The position numbers and the translations under genes were made by a program. The notes beneath the pieces were generated by a model that was not told the DNA's origin, made no database searches, and saw only the letters and a program-made list of their open reading frames with translations. Positions 47,355-59,043 of a stretch of DNA of 64,000 nucleotides are shown here, one piece after another. Source of the DNA: Rhizomys pruinosus (taxonomy: Eukaryota; Chordata; Mammalia; Rodentia; Spalacidae); NCBI GenBank assembly GCA_009823505.1, contig VZQC01013971.1, forward strand, positions 790,161-854,160, written 5' to 3'. Every line of letters begins with the position of its first letter. Positions within the stretch are counted from its first letter, which is position 1.

Positions 47355-47897
47355 TCTCAGCCATAGTGCTTGCCAGGGATTGAATGGAAGTAGTTTATGA
47401 CTGGAGGCAGGTGAAATTCCTCTCAGCTGAAGTGCTGTCACCAGAAACCAACAGGTAAGATTTCTTTCCATACACCATCTTGTGTGCCCCAGGCTAGGAA
47501 ACTAGGCTGTGAGCCTCAGCTTTGTTGGAGTGGGCCCAGAACACTTCTGTGCTGGGTGTGGGTACGGGTGGGTAGTAGAAAATTGGAATTTTTCTCTGCC
47601 ATGTTATTGACAGGCACCTATTTTTGACTCTGATAGGGGAGTGGCAGGAATCTTGCAGACAATTGCCCTCTGTCTGGTCTGAGTCAAAAATCATACAAGA
47701 CTGGCCCTGCCTTCAATTTCAGAAGGCAGGCTCTGTTCTCACCTCTGCCACTGTAGAGGGGAAATGCCCTCCCTCAACCTTGCAACAAGTATTGGGCTAT
47801 TCCGTTTCTGTTAGTAGTACTTCTATCTCAGGTCTGAGAATTTTAGGAGGTTCCCATTTATGTCTAGCTGAATCTCAGTGAGCCTTGAGGAGCGAGT
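47355..47897. other. Unassigned stretch between foldback and minisatellite
   Basis: Moderately GC-rich, no gene. It contains a strong 5' splice-site match CAGGTAAGA near 47451-47459 on the plus strand and CCATCTTG motifs. It could be part of an LTR or an L1 5' region in minus orientation; I cannot decide. Confidence 0.4.
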
Positions 47898-48674
47898 GAG
47901 TGCTAGCTGCCTCTATCCAACCATCTTGCCAAGTGAGTGCAAGCCACCTCTATCCAACCATCTTGCCAAGTGAGTGCAAGCCGTCTCTGTCCAACCATCT
48001 TGCCAAGTGAGTGCTGGCCGCCTCTGTCCAACCATCTTACCAAGTGAATGCTAGCCGCCTCTGTCCAACCATCTTGCCAAGTGAGTGCTAGCCACCTCTG
48101 TCCAACCATCTTGCCAAATGAGCGCTAGCCGCCTCTATCCAACCATCTTGCCAAGTGAGCGCTAGCCGCCTCTGTCCAACCATCTTGCCAAGTGAGTGCT
48201 AGCCGCCTCCATCCAACCATCTTACCAAGTGAGTGCAAGCCGCCTCTGTCCAACCATCTTGCCAAGTGAGTGCTAGCCGCCTCTGTCCAACCATCTTGCC
48301 AAATGAGTGCTAGCCGCCTCTATCCAACCATCTTGCCAAATGAGTGCTAGCCGCCTCTATCCAACCATCTTGCCAAATGAGTACTAGCCGCCTCTATCCA
48401 ACCATCTTGCCAAGTGAGTGCTAGCTGCCTCTGTCCAACCATCTTATCAAGTGAGTGCTAGCTGCCTCTGTCCAACCATCTTGCCAAATGAGTGCTAGCT
48501 GCCTCTGTCCAACCATCTTACCAAGTGAGTGCTAGCTGCCTCTGTCCAACCATCTTACCAAGTGAGTGCTAGCCACCTCTATCCAACCATCTTACCAAGT
48601 GAGTGCTAGCTGCCTCTATCCAACCATCTTACCAAGTGAGTGCTAGCTACCTCTATCCAACCATCTTGCCAAGT
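47898..48674. repeat. Minisatellite, exactly 21 units of 37 bp
   Basis: 777 bp equals 21 x 37 with no indels between units. Units start GAGTGCTAGC; the 12-mer TCCAACCATCTT is unchanged in all 21. Variation is mostly C/T and G/A at a few positions. Since 37 is not a multiple of 3, all frames cycle, so the 68-codon minus frame at 47903-48109 is not a gene. Confidence 0.97.
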
Positions 48675-48689
48675 GCTTGCCTGTCACAT

Positions 48690-49540
48690 TTATAACTTTT
48701 AAAAAACTCTTCAGCCATCCAAATTTTGGGTCATCAGATTTCCCTATTATATTTCAAGTCTCCACTTTGTTTATTTCTCACATAATCTTATTATTATTTC
48801 CTTTTATCCTTGCTTGGGTTTATTTTGACCTTCTTTTTATAGTTTCTTAGGGTAGAAAGTTAAGTTGCTGATTTGAGGTCTTTCTTTGTTAATATGTGAA
48901 TTTACAGTATAAATGTGCCCCCAAGAAATTCTTTAGAGGTATCCAAAAATTTGGTAGTGTCTTATCAATTTTATCCTCCTCTAAGTTTATTTGAATTTTC
49001 TTTGTGACTTACTTTTAAAATATTCTTTATTTGGGATAGTAGTGTTTAATTTATTCATATTTATAAGCTTCCTAAATTTCTTACTTTCCTAATATATTTT
49101 AATGACATTTAATTGTACTAGAAAATGTATTTTACACCTCCAGTTCTTCACATGTTTTGAGGGATTTTTTTACTATTCTATTTATTATTTTTATTTTATG
49201 TATATGAATGTTTTGCCTACATGTATGTAAATGCACCCAGGTCATGCAATACCCACAGAGGTCAGAAGAGGACATCAGATACCTTGAAACTGGAGTTATA
49301 GATGGCTGTGTGCCACCATGTAAGTGTTGGAATTCTAACCTGGGTCCTCTGCAAGAGCAGCCAGTGCTCTTAACAGCTGTGCCATCTCTCCAGCCCAATG
49401 TATTGAATTCTGTGTTGTGATCTATCGTGGAACCTGATAAACACCCAATAGCTGGCTGAGACAACTGAATATTCCACAGTTGTTTGGGAAGTGTCCTTCA
49501 GAGGTCTGTAGGATGCTTTGTCCATGGAAGTTTTCAAGCC
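48690..49540 (-). mobile_element. Old L1 ORF2 fragment (minus), split by a B2
   Basis: T-rich sequence with old L1 ORF2 layout read backwards ('TTTTTATAGTTTCTTAGGG', 'GGTCTTTCTTTGTTAATATG'). Confidence 0.55.
49167..49397 (-). mobile_element. Older B2 SINE (minus)
   Basis: 'GGTCAGAAGAGGACATCAGA' and 'CTGTGCCATCTCTCCAGCCC'. Diverged, single module. Confidence 0.93.
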
Positions 49541-49640
49541 TTTTCTTTCTTAGCTCCTTCAAGCCCTTCATTTTTTTACCTCAAGCATGTTGATCACCAA
49601 GAATCAACTTAAACTGAACAATAACATCTTTGCTCACATA

Positions 49641-49854
49641 GCATCACTATGGTCATCCAGTAAAACTGTCAAAATGTTTCACATCCTCCAGGCTTTCTTT
49701 GCTGGACTCTAATATATGCAGCTGGGCAGCTCATCTCATCTCACCTGGCATCACTACAGTCCTCCAGTAAAACTGTTAAAACGTTTCACATCCTTCAGGC
49801 TTTCTTTGTTGGACTCTAATATATGCAGCTGGGCAGCTCATCTCATCTCACCTG
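49641..49854. repeat. 107-bp tandem duplication
   Basis: Copies 49641-49747 and 49748-49854 both begin GCATCACTA and end CATCTCATCTCACCTG, with only a few substitutions and no indel. Recent local duplication. Confidence 0.95.
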
Positions 49855-50409
49855 TCCCTCCAGAGAAAACTGATTACCATGGAATTATTTTAAACTTACA
49901 TAGTTATTTTAAAATACTCTTCTAAATAGGCTTGGGTACAAGCAGTATTCAGTGTCATGGATGAGGAGATCTGTACACAGTTTCTTTGCTAAAGTTGTCT
50001 ACAGCTATTGCCTTTAAACTCGTGCTATCACCAATAAATAACTGCAGCTAATAAATAGAAACTATCATGAAGCAGGGGCTTTCCTGTTTAGAAGAAGAAA
50101 GTTAACTAATCAAACTAAAAACAATCTAAGAAATTTCTAACAAGTTAATACATGAAAGTTGGTCCTTTTGAAAAAGTAAGTCATGAGACCTTTATCTCCT
50201 ATAAAGAACCATTTTAAGTCTCCTAAGGAAACTTTATAATCACAAAGGAAAATCATTTTTCCCTTCATCAGTTACAGTTTGTTATAGTCTGTCTTAAATG
50301 TTTGTGATATGAACATTTCCTTCTGAAATATATGCTTCCTGCTTTTGAGTCCAGGTAGTGCAATTCAGGAAACAACGGGAATGACATCCTACTAGTCTTC
50401 CCTAAGAAT

Positions 50410-50410
<1 letters not shown>
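49855..50410. other. Intergenic, no gene seen
   Basis: AT-rich unique-looking sequence. Confidence 0.5.

Positions 50411-50438
<28 letters not shown>
50411..50438. repeat. (GT)n microsatellite, left half
   Basis: GT units directly abut an LTR; a further GT-rich tract at 50763-50798 lies on the other side. Confidence 0.9.
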
Positions 50439-50443
<5 letters not shown>

Positions 50444-50762
50444 TGGTCTGAATAAAAAATGTCCCACACAGGCTCCAGTATTTGAACATTTGTTCTGTAT
50501 TTGTAGGGCTGTTTAGAAAGATTATGGAACTTTAAGGACATGGAGCAATAACAGAGGAAGTGTGTTGGTGTGGGAAAAATTCAAGAGTTTATAATTCCAT
50601 CCCATCTCCAGTCCCATCTTTATTTTTTGCATGACCTCTCAGTTTCCCTGTTGCCATGCCCCACCATAAAGGCCCCTGGGAACCATAAACCCAAATAAAC
50701 TCTTCCTTAAGTTGCTAGTGGTCATGATATTTTACCACAGGAGCAGAAAAATAACTAGAACA
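50439..50762 (+). mobile_element. MT-type MaLR solo LTR inserted in a GT repeat
   Basis: Starts TGTGGTGGTCTGAATAAAAA, holds AATAAA ('CCCAAATAAACTCTTCC') and ends ACTAGAACA. The GT repeat continues after it, so a GTGTG duplication is likely though unprovable in a repeat. Confidence 0.8.
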
Positions 50763-50990
50763 GTGTGTGTGTGTCTCTGTGTGTCTGTGTGTGTGTGTTT
50801 GCTCACGAATTTTCAGTACAGCATGTATTATATTTTTAACTGGATTGCTATTTGCTCACTATTGTATTCTTAGACTTAATAGACACAAACTAGGTTTTTA
50901 ACAATTACTAAATGAATGAATTGACTAATGAATGACTCTCAAGAAACTATATTTAGAAATATCCTTATCTTATGTATACATGTATAGAAT

Positions 50991-51205
50991 ATTTTATTAT
51001 TTTTTATGTGTATGAGTGTACTGTCTGCATGTAGGTTGGTGCATCTGTGTCGTGCAATGCTGCAGAGGTCAGAAGAGGGCATCAGATTCCCCTGGAATTG
51101 GAGTTAAAGATGGTTCTTAGCCGCCATGTGGGTGCTGGGAATCAAACCCGGGTCCTCTGCAAGAGCAGTCGGCGCTCTTAACCACAGAGCCATCTCTCCA
51201 CCCCC
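50991..51205 (-). mobile_element. B2 SINE, single-module form (minus)
   Basis: Target-site duplication ACATGTATAGAAT at 50978-50990 and 51206-51218. It carries the best CTCF-like core among the B2 copies, at 51069-51082. Confidence 0.96.
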
Positions 51206-51496
51206 ACATGTATAGAATTTTAAAACAAAAACTTTTCAAAACCTTAACATTATTTTTTTTTACAGTAAACCCAGGTCTCATTATAGATTTCACCTCATTT
51301 TTCTTTAGAAGCAAATAAATAGTAATAGATCAGCAATATTTTTCATAAAAGTATTAAGTTAACTTAGCACACAAGCAATGAGTTTCATGACATTTCCAAA
51401 CGTAAAGATCCTGTGCTTTGTTTATATCCCCCCCACCTTTCTTTTCCTGATTGTCCCATTCCCCTTTCCATGTTGCTACCTTTCTGTTTCCAGGTG

Positions 51497-51500
<4 letters not shown>

Positions 51501-51544
<44 letters not shown>
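51501..51544. repeat. (AC)n microsatellite
   Basis: 22 pure AC units. Confidence 0.97.
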
Positions 51545-51547
<3 letters not shown>

Positions 51548-52149
51548 CGCACGTGCGCAGATTCTCTTTCCCATTACATTCATTGATCCCCTCCTCTCTG
51601 TAGTCCTCTTCCTCCCCTCCTTCTTTTTCCTATATATTTAAATGTAAGTCTACACCACACATATGAGAGAAAACAGTGATGTTTGCCTTTCTGAGCCTTG
51701 TTTATTTCACTTAACATGATGATCCATTCTCTTCTGAATGACATCTTTTATTCTCCTTTATAGCTCCTTCAGAGATTTTTTTCTTATCATGAGGTTATAC
51801 TGAACTTTGCCAAAGGCCATTTTTGCGGCTATTGGGATGACTATGCAATTATCCATCTTCTGTCCGTGAGTTTATTTATGACATTTATTGATTTGTGTAT
51901 GTTGAACTACCCTCACAACCCTGGCATGAAAACACATTTTTTGAAATCCACTTGCAAAATATTTATTGAGAATTTTTGGCCTCAATGTTCTTTGGGAAAT
52001 TTGGCCTCTAGTTTTCTTTTTTTGTTGTGATTGCTGCGTCCTTACCATGTTTTTGTATCAGGGTAATTCTGAATTCACAGAATGGGTTTGTATTGTTCTT
52101 TTCCTTTTTTATTTTATGGAAGAGTTTGGGGAGAATTGGTGGTAGCTCT

Positions 52150-52340
52150 TTTTTTTTTCTCCTTACTAGGGCCATGCCCATGCCTATTATGCCACTGAGC
52201 TACATCTATAGCCCTTTTCTTCTTTTTATTTTGAAACAGGATCTTGCCATGTTGCCCAGACTGGCCTTATTCTTGTCACTCATGTGCCTAAGACTCTCCA
52301 GTATCTGGGGTTGTGAGCCTGTAACACCATGTCTAAGCCA
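52150..52340 (-). mobile_element. Old B1/B4-like SINE (minus)
   Basis: 'TTTTGAAACAGGATCTTGCC', 'TTGCCCAGACTGGCC' and 'CCACTGAGCTACATCTATAG' show a B1-type part next to an ID-like part. Confidence 0.5.
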
Positions 52341-52646
52341 AATACTTTAAAAATATTTTGGAAGTATTTTTGTCAATGGTCTGGGAGAATATGAAGCCAA
52401 CTAGTCTTCTGAGTTTTATTTATTGGGAGACTTTATATTACTGCTTCAGTCTCATTGTTTGTTTACTTGTTACAGATCTAAATTGTTTATATCCCTTTGA
52501 TTTACTTTTAGTGGGTTATAAGTGTCTAGAAATGTATGTTTCTTTTGGATTTTTCAATATTTTAGAATATAGATTTTCTGTGTATTCACTAATAATCCCC
52601 TGATTTTATTGGTATCTGTAATAATGCCCTCCTTTTCATATATAAT

Positions 52647-52866
52647 ATTTTATTATTTTCATTTTTGTGTATGGCTGTTTTACCTGTATGTATGTAAGTA
52701 TGCACTTGTGTTGTGCAGTGCCCAGAGGAGGTCAGAAGCAGGCATCAGATCCCCTGGAACTGGAGTTACAGACAGTTGTTAGCTGCCGTGTGGGTGTTGG
52801 GAGCTGAATCCCAGTCCTCTGCAAGAACAGCCAGTGCTCTTAACCAGTGAGCCATCTCTCAAACCC
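52647..52866 (-). mobile_element. Older B2 SINE (minus) in the old L1
   Basis: Target-site duplication TCATATATAAT at 52636-52646 and 52867-52877. Confidence 0.94.
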
Positions 52867-52956
52867 TCATATATAATTTTATTAATTTGGGTATTCTCTC
52901 TTTTTTGGTTCACTTGGCAAGGGATTGATTAATCTCTATCTTTTTAAAGAACCAAT

Positions 52957-54078
52957 CAGACAGCAGCTGCACAAGAATTAAGGTCAACAATTGAAAAATG
53001 GGACTTCATTAAACTCAAAAGCTTCTGTACATCAAGAGAAACAATCAAGGAAATGAAGAGAAATCCCACAGAGTGGGAGGAAACCTTCACTGCAGATACA
53101 TCTGACAAAGCATTGATTTCCAGAATATATAAACTATTCAAAAAACAAAGAAAAAATAAAACAAATGACCCACTCAATAGATGGAGCAAAGAACTGAACA
53201 GAGACTTCACAAGTGAGGAATTAGAGATGTCTGAGAAACACCTCAAGAAGTGTTCAAAATCACTAATCATTAAGGAAATGCAAATCAAAACCACTTTAAG
53301 ATATCATCTTACTCCAATAAGACTGGCTAGGATCAAGAAAACAAATGATACCAAGTGCTGGAGAGGTTGTGGGGAAAGGGGAACACTCATCCACTGCTGG
53401 TGGGAATGTAAACTCATACAGCCACTATGGAAAGCAGTGTGGAGAACCCTTGGAAGACTTGGAATGAACTTGCCACCCGACCCAGCCATACCACTCCTGG
53501 GCATGTACCCTCAAGACTTACACCACCACAGAGATACATGCAAGGCCGTGTTTATTGCAGCTCTCTTCACAATAGCAAGGAGCTGGAACCAACCTAAATG
53601 CCCCTCAACTGACGAGTGGATAGAGAAAATATGGTACATCTACACAGTGGAGTTCTATGCAGCAGTAAAGAAAGAGGACATCACGAACTTTGCAGGAAAA
53701 TGGCTGGAGCTAGAGGACATCATGCTGAGTAAAGTAACACAGTCCCAGAAAAACGAACGAAGAATGGTATCCCTCATCTGTGGATGCTAGTGCCAATTAC
53801 CCAGTTGTAAGTATTTCTTGTGTAGGGCCCCCTGAGCTTTTGTCCAAAGCAGTTGGGTGTAACGCATATTGGAAACAACAACAACAACAACAGAAAGGAC
53901 TGCATCAAAGAACTGACTGAAACAGTGAACTTCTGCTCAAAACAGTCAACTTCCTCATGGAGAATACTGAGAAAGACTAAGAGATGAAAAGCATGTTTGG
54001 CAGAATGCATGAGCTCTGGCGGGGTGGGGGAATGGGAGGGAACACGGGCCTAGATTTGTTAAAAAAAAATAAAAATAA
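52957..54078 (+). mobile_element. Younger 5'-truncated L1 with open ORF2 tail
   Basis: Encodes the ORF2 C-terminus: 'KWDFIKLKSFCTSRETI', then the Cys-rich motif [18 protein letters not shown] (C-x3-C-x7-H-x4-C) and 'EFYAAVKKED', ending with a stop at 53788-53790. The last 245 codons are uninterrupted. 3' UTR 53791-54060. Target-site duplication AAAGAACCAAT at 52946-52956 and 54372-54382, outside a B2 that sits in its A-rich tail. Confidence 0.9.
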
Positions 54079-54371
54079 GGGGCTGGAGAGATGGCCTAGC
54101 GGTTAAGAGCGCCAACCGCTCTTGCAGAGGACCCGGGTTCGATCCCCAGCACCCACATGGCAGCCGAGAAACGTCAGAAACTCCAGTTCCAGAAGAACTC
54201 CAGTTCCAGGGGAATCCAACACCCTCTTCTCACCTCCGCGGCATTGCACGACACGGGTGCACAAACTTGCATGCAGACAGTACATTCATACACATACAAA
54301 AATAAATAAAATTAATAAAAAAATTAATAAAAATAAAAAATAAAATAAATAAAAATAAATTTATGTAAAAA
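54079..54371 (+). mobile_element. B2 SINE in the L1 tail
   Basis: Perfect boxes TGGCCTAGCGG and GGTTCGATCCC, duplicated CTCCAGTTCCAGAAGAA / CTCCAGTTCCAGGGGAA, long A-rich tail merged with that of the L1. Confidence 0.95.
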
Positions 54372-54382
54372 AAAGAACCAAT

Positions 54383-55285
54383 TTTATGTTTGATTCTGTA
54401 TATTGTTCTGTTTCCATTTCATTATTTTATGCACTGCTTTTTTGCTTCTTGCTTACTGCTTTGGATTGAGCTTGTTCTCATTTTTCTAAGATCTTGAGGT
54501 ACACCATTATTTGATTTCTCTCTGATTTTTTGAGGTTATCCCTCATAGTTACAAATGTTCCTTTTAGAATTCTCTTTGCTAAATCCCAGAGGTTCTTACA
54601 TTGTTGTCTGAGTCTAGGAATTTAAATGTTTTCCTCAACAATTTTTTTCAATGACTAGTTCCTGGTCATTCAAATGTATTGCTCAATGTTGATGTATTTG
54701 CAAACTTTCTATAGTTTATCTAAATATCGATTTCTGCTTTTATTTCACTATGATCTGACAAGATATAAGAATCTATTTATTTGTTAAGACGTATTTGATG
54801 GCCTAAAATGGTTTTCTTTTGTTACCAAGACTTACTTTATGGCTTAAAAAATGTGTTCTTTTTAAAGAAAGCTTCATGTAATGCTGAGAAGAATTTGCCT
54901 GGAGCAGCTGTTGGATGGAATGCTTTGTAGATATGTGCTAAGTCCATTTCATCTAGGATACAACTTAACTCTGAAGTTTATTTATTGATTTTTAGTCTGA
55001 GAGACTTCTCTCTTTATAGAAGTGGGGTATAGAAGTACCCCACATAGTATCAGGATTTAACTGTCGTTTATGTATATTATTATTTGTTTGATGATACTGA
55101 GAGACTCAAGGTTTTTAAGATAAGTATTCTTTATTTTTTGTGTGGATTTCCCAGTTGCAGAGAACAAATTTATTTAATATTTTTGTGCCTTATCTTCTAA
55201 TGACAAATTCAGTTTCCTTTAAACCTAAGGCTATGTTGATTTCTTCTCCATTTAGTATGGTTTTACCTGATAAAAAACTTTTGAA
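54383..55285 (-). mobile_element. Old L1 ORF2 (minus), 5' part
   Basis: 'TTTCACTATGATCTGACAAG', 'GCTGTTGGATGGAATGCTTT' and 'GTGCTAAGTCCATTTCATCT' are old L1 ORF2 landmarks read backwards. It is the continuation of 51690-52946. Confidence 0.75.
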
Positions 55286-55290
55286 TTGTA

Positions 55291-55443
55291 ATTTTTTTTT
55301 TTCTTTTTGAGACAAGGTCTCCCTGTAGCTCCAGCTGTCCTGGAACTGGCTCTGTAGACGGGGCTGGACTTAAACTCACAGAGATCCACCTGCTTCTGCC
55401 TCCTGAGTGCTGGGATTAAAGGAGTGTGCCACCACACCCAGCT
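55291..55443 (-). mobile_element. B1 SINE (minus)
   Basis: 'TTTTTGAGACAAGGTCTCCC' to 'GTGCCACCACACCCAGC'. Confidence 0.95.
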
Positions 55444-57440
55444 ACAATCTTAATTTTTTTTTTTTTTTTGGAGAACTGGGAAGGATAGGAACTCCATTTA
55501 TTTACTGTCAGTGTATAATCTTAAATTTTAACATTGTCTAAGATGTACTACTTTCTTCTGATTTTCATAGCTTCTGATAATAATCTGTTGTTAATTTTAC
55601 TGATGAGATCATAATATAAATACTATAAATAATATAAAGTATTTCTTATTCTCTATTCTAAATAACTTTCCTGTGCCTATTTTCTTGTGTCTTTGAATGG
55701 TTCAAACATTTTTGTTGGAAGCTCGATATTTTAAATAGAAGACTGTGGTAGTTATGTAAATCTGTGTCCTGACAGCCACACCCCTGTTGGTGTTGTTCTG
55801 GACTTTTCTTGATTGATTAAAAAAACAGCTGTATTTCCTGTCATGTTTGGTCCCCAAAGTATCTCCTAACCATGTTCAGCTAGCTTGGTGGCCATCTGAT
55901 GTTTAAATAGAAATTTCTTATTTAAATGATTAAGGTAATGCTTCCTTTATCCTTTGTGGAGGGGCTCTGTGTAAAGGCTGGAGTGGGCCTTTGCTCCACA
56001 GAAGGTTACATTTCTGCTCTGGACTTCCCTGTGCATTTGCACTGCATCTGTGTCATTCAAGGGTGAAATAATGCCCTTGTCTTATCTGTCCTAGGCAGTT
56101 TGCAGACTTTCATGTGCACATACCTTCCTATACTCAATGGAGATGTTGGAACTTTTAAAAGTCCATGTGGCTATGTCTTTATCTAGACCTTCCTTCTCCA
56201 TTTTTGTAAAAATTTTGGTCTTTAAGAAACAAACACTTCTTTGTCCTGATATCTGATGCTTGATATTAATCATTGGTGTTCCTCAGCTTCCATAGCTTCC
56301 AATATCTATGCCTATGGTCGCATGGCCTTCTTATATCCAGATTTCCTTCTTAATGAAAGCAGTAGTAACTCCATTTTAAGGTCCAGCCTAACCTTTTATT
56401 ATCTCATTTTGACTTCATTACGTCTGCAAAGATTCTACTTACAAATAAACTCATAGTCAGAGCCACAGGGTGCTGGGATTTAAGCATATGTTTTGGATGG
56501 ATACAATGCAAGCCACAGAAAATATTCTGTAATATTTTTCTCCTTATATTGTGCTTATCCAATCCATATTCCATATCTCATGTTACTGACTGTGTCTCTC
56601 CTTCCTTTAGTCAGCTGCTATATTAATCAATTTCCATTTAATATTTTGAATAAAAGAAAGCTGTAGAACTTTTCCCATTGAGTAAAGTCCAAGTCATATC
56701 AAATAGTAATCCTGAGTAGTGTTTGCCACAAAGCAAGGGACAGGTAAATAATGATATTTCTCTATGAATAGGACTCCATGACAGGACAGCTCCAAACCTA
56801 TTATGACCTTTCAAGTGAATAATAGGATGGTTGCTTTCAAAGAGACTTTGTTTGCAATATTTCCATTTGTAAGGCTTCAGGAATGCTGGTAGTAGGGGGC
56901 AGGGCTGTTACGGTACATTAAAAGGTGAGAAAGCTTGCTTTCTTACCAAAGTTTGTGTTTTTGTGGGGGTTTTTTTTTTTTGGTTTTTTTGTTTTGTTTT
57001 GTTTTTGAATAAACACCTCATGGTCTGCTCTCAGCCTGTGTTAACTTCCAGAGTTATGGAAACATTGATTTTAATGTTTTCCCCCACAGGTTACTCATTG
57101 CTTTGAAAGAGGAAGATACTTACAAAGAACCCCATGTTGCCATCTGGAAATCCCACCTCTGTGTACTTTGAAATGTCATTTCTTCAGTCTTCCTCAGTCT
57201 AGAATTCCCTAGCCATTCCTTGATGTCTATGACACCCACAAATTTAAATACTACATGCTACTTGGTTTTGAATAAATTTCCGAAGCAAGAGCTTGCTTCT
57301 TCATTGAGGTCATGCATTTTCATTGAGGCCCTGCGTCCTTGTCCGGATGGTAGGGAAGTGGTGCTTTTCTCTCTTGGCTTCCTAGAATTTTCCACATGGT
57401 TTCAAGTTGTCATACCATTTGTGATATTAACTTTGATCAC
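55444..57440. other. Intergenic, no gene seen
   Basis: AT-rich unique-looking sequence. One CTCF-like site at 56889-56902 and a long T/G tract near 56965-57006. Confidence 0.5.
56889..56902 (+). promoter_or_regulatory. CTCF-like site
   Basis: GTAGTAGGGGGCAG fits the CTCF core pattern at 12 of 14 positions. Same strand as the site at 41061. Confidence 0.4.
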
Positions 57441-57852
57441 TGTTCTAGTTTGCTTTCAATTGGCTGCCATAAAACACTGACCAATACCAACTCCCGGATG
57501 AAAGGGTTTATTCAGTTTACATCTCCTGGGTCACAGTTCCTCACTTAGGGAACCCAAGGTAGGAGGAACTCAGGGCAGGAACCTGGAGGCACAGGCCATG
57601 GAGGAACAGGCCATGGAGGAACAATGCTTCCTGGCTTGCTGCCCTGGCCCATACGTAGCCTGCCTTCTTATATAATACAGAACAACCTGCCCAGGGTGGT
57701 ACTGCTCACAGTGGGTTGGGCCCTTCCACATCACTCAACAATCAAGAAAATGCCCCCAGACATGACCATAGGCCAGTCCAAAAGAGGCAGTTCCCTGATT
57801 GAGGCTCCATTAACCCAGGTGTGTCAAGTTGACACTAAAATTGTATAGGAAA
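57441..57852 (-). mobile_element. MaLR-type solo LTR (minus)
   Basis: TGTTCTAGTTTGCTTTCAAT start, then 'GGTGTGTCAAGTTGACACTA'. Flanks carry ATCAC at 57436-57440 and 57853-57857, a likely 5-bp target-site duplication. 412 bp, close to the 405 bp of its relative at 4233. Confidence 0.8.
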
Positions 57853-57857
57853 ATCAC

Positions 57858-59027
57858 TCAGTGATATATGAAAGACTTCTCCATTGTAAAATCTTCCTTC
57901 GAAATTAGTATTTCATCAGAACATAATTTGATGCTCTACAGACATTAAGCTATTCATGAAAGTTTCAATATTTTTACCTATTTATGCCAGTATGGGTTCG
58001 TGCATTTCTATTTTATTCAATAAGCTGTCATAACTAATTTTGGTATTCAAATTGGCCTACATTTTGGCAATGTTATCAGGTTGTCTTCTGTGCCCTTTTG
58101 ATGGTTTCCCAACATTCTTTGAGTACTTTCTTGCTTTTAGGAAAAAGGGTATATCAAGACTCATTTTCTACCTTTGTTGTTCAAATCCTAGAACCTCCAA
58201 TTATTTTTAGAGAAACAAATAGTAATAAGAGAAAATCAGTTGTATACTAGTACAGTTATGACTATTAAGGGATTATTCACATATCTCTACACAATAAATA
58301 GGGGATATATATATTCACATGTGTAAATATTAATACATGTAAATGTACAGATGTATACAAACATTAATTTATATCTGTATATGCTCACAAGCCTCTAGTC
58401 TTCTCTATTCATGCATTTATTTACATTAAAAACATTACTTCCACCAATATCTCTAATTCTAATCTTCTATCCTTGCTCAGCCTTGTTCTGTTTTTCTTCA
58501 TGTTGCCTTCTTCTGAAAGCTCCCTTTTATAGCTCTTTCACTCTGATCCCACACAGCAGTCAGTGGCTTCTAGAATTGCTTAGTAAAGGGTCTCCTCACT
58601 CTGTTGAGGATCACCATGCTCAGATACCAACAATCTCCTTCCAGCTACGGCTACCATGGCTCCTTTTACTATGGTGGGCACTGACCTTGAATTTATGTAA
58701 GGTCTTTGTTTTTCTGTTTTTCTTTGGTTTTGGTCTGAATCATTAAGGAAAACAAGGGAAAATGAAATAATATCACACCTTATCCTTGGTAAATGCACAC
58801 AGTCATTTATTTTTAAAGCAAAATAATTTTATCTTTTGAAAAATTGTTTAGAACAACTTTCTTGCTTCTCTTCATCTTAGGAACATCCATCATTGCTCAG
58901 GCAGTGAATAGAACATTATTTTACCTCAAAATAAAGACTACGGGGTAGGATCTTATGTCTCACAATTGCATTAGATCACATTAGCGCCTGATGCCTAAGA
59001 GTGTTGTTGTGCGTTAATGGGTGTTTT
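57858..59027. other. Intergenic, no gene seen
   Basis: AT-rich unique-looking sequence. The frame 58411-58746 has no recognisable domain. Confidence 0.5.
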
Positions 59028-59043
59028 AATCATCTATTTTCTT

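Larger units (their letters stand above)
51690..52946 (-). mobile_element. Old L1 ORF2 (minus), 3' part, with insertions
   Basis: 'TTTATTTCACTTAACATGAT', 'GGCTATTGGGATGACTATGC', 'ATTTATTGATTTGTGTATGT' and later stretches follow old L1 ORF2 in reverse. Continues at 54383 after a younger L1. Confidence 0.7.

Noticed and set aside
47903..48109. 68-codon minus frame with repeating WLDRG-type peptide
   Set aside because: It is a by-product of the 37-bp array; the unit length is not a multiple of three and there is no conserved start or domain.
47898..48674. CRISPR array
   Set aside because: Units are head to tail with no variable spacers, in a mammalian genome.
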